NCBI GenBank assembly: GCA_017417585.1
Contig: JAFPYX010000057.1
Span: 1 to 57,300 of the forward strand
DNA: 57,300 nt
Direction of reading: 5' to 3'
From: Victivallales bacterium
Lineage (GTDB): Bacteria; Verrucomicrobiota; Lentisphaeria; Oligosphaerales; Oligosphaeraceae
Part shown: positions 51,968-57,300 of the stretch, in pieces
Layout of the letters: the number at the start of each line of letters is the position of its first letter
Position numbering within the stretch: position 1 is the first letter of the stretch
Notes under the pieces: generated by a model
What the model was told of the DNA's origin: nothing
The model's input: only the letters and a program-made list of their open reading frames with translations
Database searches by the model: none
Program-made: the position numbers and the translations under genes

Positions 51968-53239
51968 TTACATCTCCCAGTAGGCCTGCACGAAACGGGT
52001 CAGATATGCCACGTCGGCGATGGAGGCGGTTTCGCGGAGGGAGTGCATCGCCCAAATGGGGATGCCTAGGTCGATGGCGGGGATGCCCAATAAAGCGGCG
52101 GTCACGGGGCCGATGGTGCCGCCGCAAGGCATGTCGGAGCGTGCCTCAAAGACCTGGGTGGGGACATTGGCCTTTTCGGCGACCTGCTGGAAGAGAGCCT
52201 CGCCCAACACCGTGGTCGCATAGCGCAGCTGCGCATTGAGCTTGAGGGCGGGGCCTCCGCCGACCTTCGGAGCGTAGCCGGGGTCGTAGAAACTGGCGAA
52301 ATTGGGGTTGAAGGCGTGGGCGACGTCGATGGAGAGCATTGGCTGGGAGGATGCCAGCATCCGCGCGGTCGCGTCGGCCTCCGCGCTAAAGGCGTGCGCG
52401 ATACGGCTGAGTGTCTTTGGCAGGAAATTGCTGCCGGCACTGTCAAAGGACTGCCCGACCTCCTCGAGATTGAAGAGCACTGCGACTTGGGTTTCTTGGG
52501 AGGGCGGGGCCGCGAGCAACGCCTCGATGATACTGTGGCAGCTGCTCAGGTTGTCGATGTGTGCGCCCTGGACGTATGGCATGGAAGACAGTCCGATGAG
52601 CTGGGCGGGCATCGTGGAATACAGGAATAGCTCGGCGGCGGGAAGGGTTTTGCCTTCCGGCATTGGAAGGCCAGCCAGGAGGAGTTCGTAAAGGGATTCC
52701 AAGTTTGGTGCATCAAAGAGCGCGGCGAGGTTCTCTTGGGCATTATAGCTGAAATGCCCGTTGTTGGTGTTTGCAAAATGCGGCGGTGGATTCGGGATGA
52801 CCGCCATCGGTCCCTCACTGGCCACGAGTTCGGCTGAGGGGCGGCCATCGGTCATGCCGGCGACACGGCCTGCCACGCCAAGGGGGCGGTCCAGCCAGGT
52901 GGAGAGGATTGGGCCGCCATAGACTTCGATCGGGATGCGCAGCGGCTCGCCACCCTTGCCGCATTTCGCATCCGCGAGCTTGAGTTTGAGGGACGGGCTG
53001 TCCGTGTGTGCCAATGCAATGCGGAAGCCGTGTGCAGTTGGGTCCTGGGCGCTGGAGAGTCGGAAGGCAATCAGAGCACCGCCGCGCACGACGAAGCCGC
53101 AGCCGCCGGGCTGGAGTTCCCAATGCTCCGCCTCTTCCAGGTGTTTGAAGCCGGCCTCCTGAAGTTGTGCGGCCAGGCAGCCTACTGCGTGATAGGGCGT
53201 GTAGGAGGCATCCAGAAATTCAAGAAAGTCGTGTTGCAT
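51968..53239 (-). CDS. M18-family aminopeptidase
   Basis: A 423-residue metallo-aminopeptidase that removes N-terminal, often acidic, residues from peptides. IALAHTDSPSLKLK holds the first metal ligands, LFNLEEVGQSFDSAGSN the catalytic Glu pair (usually DHEEVGS; here the first residue is Asn), SIDVAHAFNPNF a metal Asp, and MHSLRE the last His. MPCGGTIGP is also typical. No signal peptide, so cytoplasmic. Upstream heptamer repeat directly before the ATG; no ribosome binding site. Confidence 0.93.
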   Translation of the reverse strand: MQHDFLEFLDASYTPYHAVGCLAAQLQEAGFKHLEEAEHWELQPGGCGFVVRGGALIAFRLSSAQDPTAHGFRIALAHTDSPSLKLKLADAKCGKGGEPLRIPIEVYGGPILSTWLDRPLGVAGRVAGMTDGRPSAELVASEGPMAVIPNPPPHFANTNNGHFSYNAQENLAALFDAPNLESLYELLLAGLPMPEGKTLPAAELFLYSTMPAQLIGLSSMPYVQGAHIDNLSSCHSIIEALLAAPPSQETQVAVLFNLEEVGQSFDSAGSNFLPKTLSRIAHAFSAEADATARMLASSQPMLSIDVAHAFNPNFASFYDPGYAPKVGGGPALKLNAQLRYATTVLGEALFQQVAEKANVPTQVFEARSDMPCGGTIGPVTAALLGIPAIDLGIPIWAMHSLRETASIADVAYLTRFVQAYWEM

Positions 53240-53267
53240 GGCGGAAGGACAGGTAAAGGGTACAAGA
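53240..53267. repeat. Heptamer repeat before the aminopeptidase gene (4 units)
   Basis: On the minus strand: TCTTGTA, CCCTTTA, CCTGTCC, TTCCGCC, then the ATG at 53239. CCCTTTA and the TGTA context resemble the units of the array at 16449. Confidence 0.55.
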
Positions 53268-53287
53268 GGCTAGTTCGGCTGGCGCGG

Positions 53288-55075
53288 CTATTTCTCCAGG
53301 ATGGCCTTGATGCGGCGGACACCGCGGGAGGAAGATTCCTCCTTGACAATCTTGAAGTGTCCCAGCTCGGCGGTGTGGGTGGCGTGCGGTCCGCCGCAGA
53401 TCTCCTTGGAAAAGTCGCCGATGGAGTAAACCTTCACGCGTTCGCCGTACTTGCTCCCGAAGAGTCCCTGGGCGTTGGTCTTGCGCGCATCCTCCAGGCT
53501 CATCTCCTCGCAGATGACGGGGAGGTCCTTCTGAATCTGCTCGTTGACTTGATCTTCGACCGCCTTGAGTTGTTCTGGGGTGAGTTTTTCAGGATAGTTG
53601 AAGTCGAAGCGAAGGCGTTCGGCGGTGATGTTGGAGCCACACTGGTGGATGTCCTCGGCGATGAGGTTCCTAAGAGCCTGGTTGAGCAAGTGCGTGGCGG
53701 TGTGGAGGTGCGCGGTGGCTTCGGAGTGGTCCGCCAATCCGCCGGCAAACTTCTGCTCGGCGCCCGCCTGCGAGAGCTTCTGGTGGTCTTCGGCGGCTTT
53801 CTTGAAGCCCTCCATGTCCACCTTGAAGCCTTTTTCCTTTGCCATCTCGACTGTCAGCTCAATCGGGAAGCCATAGGTCTCGTAGAGGTTGAAGGCGTTC
53901 TTGCCGGAGATCTGCTTGTTGACCACGAAGTCCGGCACGCGTTCGATCATCTTGTTGAATTCGCGGGTGCCCTTTTCGAGCGCAGTCGCGAACTGCTTTT
54001 CCTCGCGGTCAAGTTCTTCGGCGATGACCGCCTCATGCTCCTTGAGCTCCGGATAGTATTCGCAATAGTTCGCGATGACCACTGCGGCGATTTGGGAGGT
54101 GAAGGGCTCGGTGCGGCCGAGTTGGCGTGCCTCGCGGATGGCACGGCGGATGAGGCGACGCAGAACATAGCCCTGATCCACATTGCCGGGCTTCACGCCG
54201 TCTGCCAGCAGGAAGGTCGCGGCGCGAAGGTGTTCGGCCACGATGCGCGCGGAGCGGCTGGTGTGGTCCGCGGCGGGATTTCCGGAGAGCTCCTGAAGTT
54301 TCGCAAAGATCGGCTGGAAGAGCTCGGTCTGGTAGGCACTCGGGACGCCCTCCAGGAAGGCGGTCACGCGTTCGACGCCCATGCCGGTGTCCACATTCGG
54401 GTGTGCCAGCGGTTCGTATTTGCCTTCCAGCGTTTTGTTATACTGCATGAAGACGTTGTTCCAGATCTCCACCCACTTGCCGCAGCCGCACTTGGGCGAG
54501 CAGTCCGGCCCGCAGTCCGGTTTGTCCACGGGTACGAAGATTTCGGTATCGGGGCCGCAGGGTCCGGATTGGCCGGCAGGTCCCCACCAGTTGTCCTCCT
54601 TGCCCAGGAAGTAGATGTTCTTCTCTGGGATGCCGAGGGACTTCCAGATGCCGGCGGCCTCATCGTCGCGCGGGGCGTTTTCGTCGCCGGCGAAGCAGGT
54701 GACCTTGATTTCATCGGGCTTGAAGCCGAGCTCCTTGGTGAGGAACTCGAAGGACATGGAGATGGCCTCCTGCTTGAAGTAGTCGCCCAGGGACCAGTTT
54801 CCGAGCATCTCGAAGAAGGTCATGTGGAAGGGGTCTCCAACTTCATCGATGTCATTGGTGCGAAGGCATTTCTGCACGTCGGTCAGGCGCGTGCCCATAG
54901 GGTGCTTCTGCCCCAGGAGATACGGCACGAGGGGGTGCATTCCGGCGGTGGTGAAGAGGCAGGTCGGGTCGTTCTCCGGCACCAGCGGCGCACTCTTGAT
55001 TTCTGCGTGGCCGTGCTTCTTGAAGAAATCCAAATAGAGGCGGCGCAACTTCGCCGCATTCATATCGGGGCGCAT
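53288..55075 (-). CDS. alaS: Alanyl-tRNA synthetase, short form lacking the C-Ala domain
   Basis: A 595-residue AlaRS. The class II catalytic core has FTTAGMHPLVP, QKCLRTNDIDEVG, FFEMLGNWSLGDYFK and MGVERV, followed by the tRNA-recognition helices. The editing domain carries HTATHLLNQAL (HXXXH) and CGGPHATHT (Cys and His of the zinc site). The chain ends soon after the editing domain (SSSRGVRRI), so the coiled coil and C-Ala domain of typical 870-residue enzymes are absent. The stop is clean with a normal intergenic gap, so it is not a frameshift near the end as far as I can see. Confidence 0.95.
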   Translation of the reverse strand: MRPDMNAAKLRRLYLDFFKKHGHAEIKSAPLVPENDPTCLFTTAGMHPLVPYLLGQKHPMGTRLTDVQKCLRTNDIDEVGDPFHMTFFEMLGNWSLGDYFKQEAISMSFEFLTKELGFKPDEIKVTCFAGDENAPRDDEAAGIWKSLGIPEKNIYFLGKEDNWWGPAGQSGPCGPDTEIFVPVDKPDCGPDCSPKCGCGKWVEIWNNVFMQYNKTLEGKYEPLAHPNVDTGMGVERVTAFLEGVPSAYQTELFQPIFAKLQELSGNPAADHTSRSARIVAEHLRAATFLLADGVKPGNVDQGYVLRRLIRRAIREARQLGRTEPFTSQIAAVVIANYCEYYPELKEHEAVIAEELDREEKQFATALEKGTREFNKMIERVPDFVVNKQISGKNAFNLYETYGFPIELTVEMAKEKGFKVDMEGFKKAAEDHQKLSQAGAEQKFAGGLADHSEATAHLHTATHLLNQALRNLIAEDIHQCGSNITAERLRFDFNYPEKLTPEQLKAVEDQVNEQIQKDLPVICEEMSLEDARKTNAQGLFGSKYGERVKVYSIGDFSKEICGGPHATHTAELGHFKIVKEESSSRGVRRIKAILEK

Positions 55076-55210
55076 TGTCGTAGGTTCCTTACAGGTTGTT
55101 TTGGGGTGTGATTTGTTAATGTTTATAATTTAGTATAGATTTGCCAGATTGTCGGGCGGTAGCATGGACAGAGTTCTTCTCGAAGTGGATTTTATAACGG
55201 AAAAACCATC

Positions 55211-55691
55211 ATGAACCGTTTTCATTCCTATCTTCGTTGTTTTTGGCCATTGACTTGGCGTTTTCTGTGCTGGTGCTAACCGGACTCCGCAGCGTGCGGC
55301 GGAGTATGATGCAAACGCCGTCCGCAGAAGATTCTCCGAAGGCTGTCGTCGATGAAACGGTGGCGCCTGGAAGGAGGGGCGATGCATCTCGTCGTCACCA
55401 CTCCGGCAAGAGTTGCGAATGGAACAGCGCCAGGTGCGCGAAGAGACGAACCGTCAGGCGGCCTTGCAGGAATTTGAGGACTTGGTGGAGGAAATCGATT
55501 GCTCCCATTGGAGCGAAGATGAACAGCAGGCATTGGAGGCATACCTGTTATGGCGTCGCCAATGGGCGGCGGTAATCTATGATTTTGAAGTGCCCCAGGA
55601 GGAAAAGTTTGCGGTTGCGGAGGAATTCCCGCGTGAGGCGTTCCAAATCGCCGGTGAAAGCAATTCGAGGCAGATTGCGGAGAAAGCTTGA
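55211..55691 (+). pseudogene. Frameshifted small membrane-protein gene
   Basis: Three reading frames carry coding-like pieces in succession. ATG 55211 gives MNRFHSYLR and then soon a stop; the next frame (from about 55237, after a T-run) gives a membrane helix AIDLAFSVLVLTGLRSV; a third frame (from about 55400 to 55691) gives an acidic helical tail with DLVEEIDCSHWSEDEQQ. Two single-base shifts would restore one protein of about 160 residues. Either a decayed gene or sequence errors. No family recognised. Confidence 0.35.
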
Positions 55692-55737
55692 AAAATATAA
55701 TCAAATATCTCAGGATATACGGTTTGGCAGAATTCAC

Positions 55738-55839
55738 ATGTTTGCTTATCCAGAGCCAATGTGTCGTAATGTGAGTTACACGGACGAGCAGGGCAGGACG
55801 CATTTCTATCGCGTGGAACTTTTTTTAGTCACACAGTGA
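55738..55839 (+). CDS. Possible 33-residue ORF
   Basis: ATG at 55738 opens a short frame with a protein-like ending (YTDEQGRTHFYRVELFLV). No ribosome binding site. It could also be the end of the frameshifted gene at 55211 after another shift. Nothing else is seen in the gap 55692-56018. Confidence 0.18.
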   Translation: MFAYPEPMCRNVSYTDEQGRTHFYRVELFLVTQ

Positions 55840-56018
55840 TACGGTTAAATTACAAACCCCTGCTTGGATTATATGTCCATTGACTTTTGATGTGCGCGCG
55901 GGCGTTCCCCCTTATGAAGAGTCTGCGACGATAATTCTTCATGGTGCCGCCTGGCGGGCATTCCATTGGATGTCAGGTTGCCGGCTCGTGTAGTGAGGCA
56001 TCCGTCGCGCAGATTCTG

Positions 56019-56621
56019 CTATGGTGTCACTTGGAAATCAACTAGAAGAATGCTTCCCTTGTATGCACGGTAAACGGCGACGGCGGAGGCGCCGTCTGCC
56101 CGCAGGCGGTTTTCTAGTTCTGGCGCGATTGCTTCCGGGGCATAGAATTTCTCCGGAAGTTCGGCTCGTGCGACTTTGGGACTTTGCTTGCGACGTTCAA
56201 CAAAATCCTCTAATTTTTCATCCGCCTGCTGGTCGTTCCAGCTCAAGGAGAAGGTGATGTAAGTCCTTACCGGCCCAATCCAGAGACCATCCTCCGAAGG
56301 TTCTGCGGCGCAGCGCAGCACCTGGGTCAGGCCGGACTCGTCCGGTGTCTCCGACAACTGGAAGTAGGCTTTGGACCATCCGACATAAAGTGCCTCGTCA
56401 GTCGCCAGTGCCTCGTCGATTGCCATTGTTTCGACTTCAGCTGAAAAACGCACATAGCGTCCGCGAATGGGATCGCTCGGGTCATATCCAGTCGCTTTGA
56501 ATCTGCATTCCACACCTCTGGCTATCACGAGATTGCCCTTTACAATCACGCTTCCGATGACCAGCAGCTGCAGAACGAAGAAACAGGCTGTCGTGGCTAG
56601 ATACAGCGTTCGTCTTTTCAT
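56019..56621 (-). CDS. GDYXXLXY-domain membrane protein
   Basis: A 200-residue protein with one N-terminal membrane helix (about residues 7-28). DPSDPIRGRYVRF corresponds to the family motif GDYXXLXY, with Asp replaced by Arg. These proteins usually sit directly after DUF2157/DUF4401 membrane proteins, as here, where the start overlaps the neighbour's stop by four bases. Function unknown. Confidence 0.75.
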   Translation of the reverse strand: MKRRTLYLATTACFFVLQLLVIGSVIVKGNLVIARGVECRFKATGYDPSDPIRGRYVRFSAEVETMAIDEALATDEALYVGWSKAYFQLSETPDESGLTQVLRCAAEPSEDGLWIGPVRTYITFSLSWNDQQADEKLEDFVERRKQSPKVARAELPEKFYAPEAIAPELENRLRADGASAVAVYRAYKGSILLVDFQVTP

Positions 56622-57163
56622 GATGCGACCTCCTTTGACGCCTGACGGCGTCCGCGAATGATGAAGATGTTGCTGAGCAGCAGCACAATGCCGCAGAACA
56701 GCAGGAGCAGGCCTTTCACGGTGAAACTCCAGTCGCTTACAAGATTTTTGACGAGAATCTCATAAATCAGGATTCCCAGGGAGAGATTCATCTGGAGAAG
56801 TCGCAAGTTCCGTAACGCCTGCACCAGCGCCAGACCGGCCACGACTAGAATGACGACGGAGAACGGAAACAGCGGTTCATTTATTGAAAAGACCACGATT
56901 GCCGCCAGCAATCCAAGCATCGCGACAATGATTTGCAGTCGCCTTTCCTGCGGCAGACACTTCTCTCCCCTGCGTAAAAGCAGGGGGAGTCCTGCTCCCC
57001 AGACCGAAAGTGCAAGAAAACCGAACAGCATCGATTCTTGCAACCCAGGTAGACCTGTATGGTAGACATTTTTTTCTAGGGTCGGAATACACAGCACGAC
57101 AGGAAGGAGGTATAACAAGCCAAGCAGACACAGGGGACGCCACTGAGTATATTCGGAAACACT
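56618..57163 (-). pseudogene. DUF4401/DUF2157-like membrane protein, N-terminal part cut off by an insertion sequence
   Basis: About 180 codons of a polytopic protein with roughly six membrane helices, ending in a short basic tail, the usual partner of GDYXXLXY proteins. The frame continues to about 57163, where it meets the insertion-sequence-like end; the usual N-terminal half (these proteins are normally over 300 residues) is absent. An internal TTG at 57118 could allow a truncated product, but the gene is most likely broken. Confidence 0.55.
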
Positions 57164-57300
57164 AGTGTCCCGTAAAAATCAAAGATAGGAGGTTGAATCT
57201 AGCTTAAAATCAAAGAATTAAGTAGTCATTTTCGTGCGCGACGATTTGAAACGAGTATCTTTGCATCCTTACAAGAGGACTGCAAATGAACAGGGACAAA
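57164..57300 (+). mobile_element. Left end of an insertion sequence
   Basis: The sequence from about 57164 begins AGTGTCCCGTAAAAATC, like the termini of some IS4-type elements, changes sharply in composition, and leads after 120 bases into a ribosome binding site (AGAGGA) and an ATG. Position 57166 is where the host membrane gene loses its reading. The other terminus lies outside the window, so neither the target duplication nor the family can be confirmed. Confidence 0.5.
57286..57300 (+). CDS. Start of a probable transposase gene (partial)
   Basis: Only five codons (MNRDK) are within the window. AGAGGA at 57274-57279 gives good spacing. The beginning resembles, from memory, IS4-family transposases with a DUF4372 N-terminus, but five residues cannot prove it. 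Confidence 0.35.

Noticed and set aside
53006..55111. 701-codon open frame on the plus strand
   Set aside because: It lies antisense to alaS and the aminopeptidase, whose motifs are unmistakable; long antisense frames are a by-product of GC-rich codon use.
1..57300. tRNA and rRNA genes
   Set aside because: No T-loop-like motif with a matching cloverleaf and no rRNA-like sequence was found by eye; a covariance search would be decisive.

Overview
The window looks like a chromosomal segment of a PVC-group bacterium, most likely Lentisphaerota (Victivallales-like), with Kiritimatiellota or Verrucomicrobiota as alternatives. The signs are a secreted pseudopilin with an H-X9-DG C-terminal motif, two DUF4091-type glycoside-hydrolase-like proteins, an Akkermansia-type (Amuc_1098-1101-like) pilus locus, a short alanyl-tRNA synthetase and GC-rich codon use. 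The assignment is inference; no rRNA or tRNA gene was seen.

Layout. Bases 1-7166 (minus): four-gene pilus-like locus encoding a PilM-PilN fusion, Amuc_1100-like and Amuc_1099-like inner-membrane proteins and a secretin that runs off the left edge. Bases 7533-15028 (minus): housekeeping run of guaB, queH, ftsQ, rimO, a transglutaminase-like protein, a lytic transglycosylase, dut and an unrecognised gene. Bases 15135-21274 (plus): a CoaB protein without a recognisable CoaC part, a 28-copy 9-bp repeat array, a large secreted DUF4091/LamG protein and a pseudopilin. Bases 21713-27228: MscS channel, a glycine-rich membrane protein, a cytoplasmic DUF4091 protein and an outer-membrane barrel. Bases 27297-30961 (plus): a large dyad that can fold as a three-way junction, then feoA, feoA, feoB and a Cys-rich partner, followed by larE.

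Bases 31937-39479 (plus): a nucleotide-sugar cluster with a nucleotidyltransferase-GHMP kinase fusion, UDP-xylose synthase, a kinase very like plant galacturonokinase, a separate nucleotidyltransferase, UDP-glucuronate 4-epimerase and a CpsB/YwqE-type PHP phosphatase. It feeds directly into an exopolysaccharide export cluster at 39981-49055: a small secreted protein, an outer-membrane barrel, a Wza-like exporter, a BY-kinase with an extraordinary Gly-Tyr and His tail, and an O-antigen ligase/polymerase-TPR protein. Read together, the enzymes suggest salvage of free galacturonate into UDP-GalA, UDP-GlcA and UDP-Xyl for a surface polysaccharide, with the phosphatase and kinase controlling assembly.

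Bases 49115-55075 (minus): two CNNM/CBS transporters, an M18 aminopeptidase and alaS. The right end holds decayed genes and the left end of an insertion sequence that has cut a DUF4401-like membrane gene.

Most striking non-coding signals: short tandem repeats, mostly of period 7, at many gene junctions (16449, 31804, 34631, 36864, 38728, 50515, 51875, 53240). The sequences differ but the period and the position next to stop or start codons are shared. A 9-bp array (16189) and a 10-bp array (27710) occupy the same kind of position.
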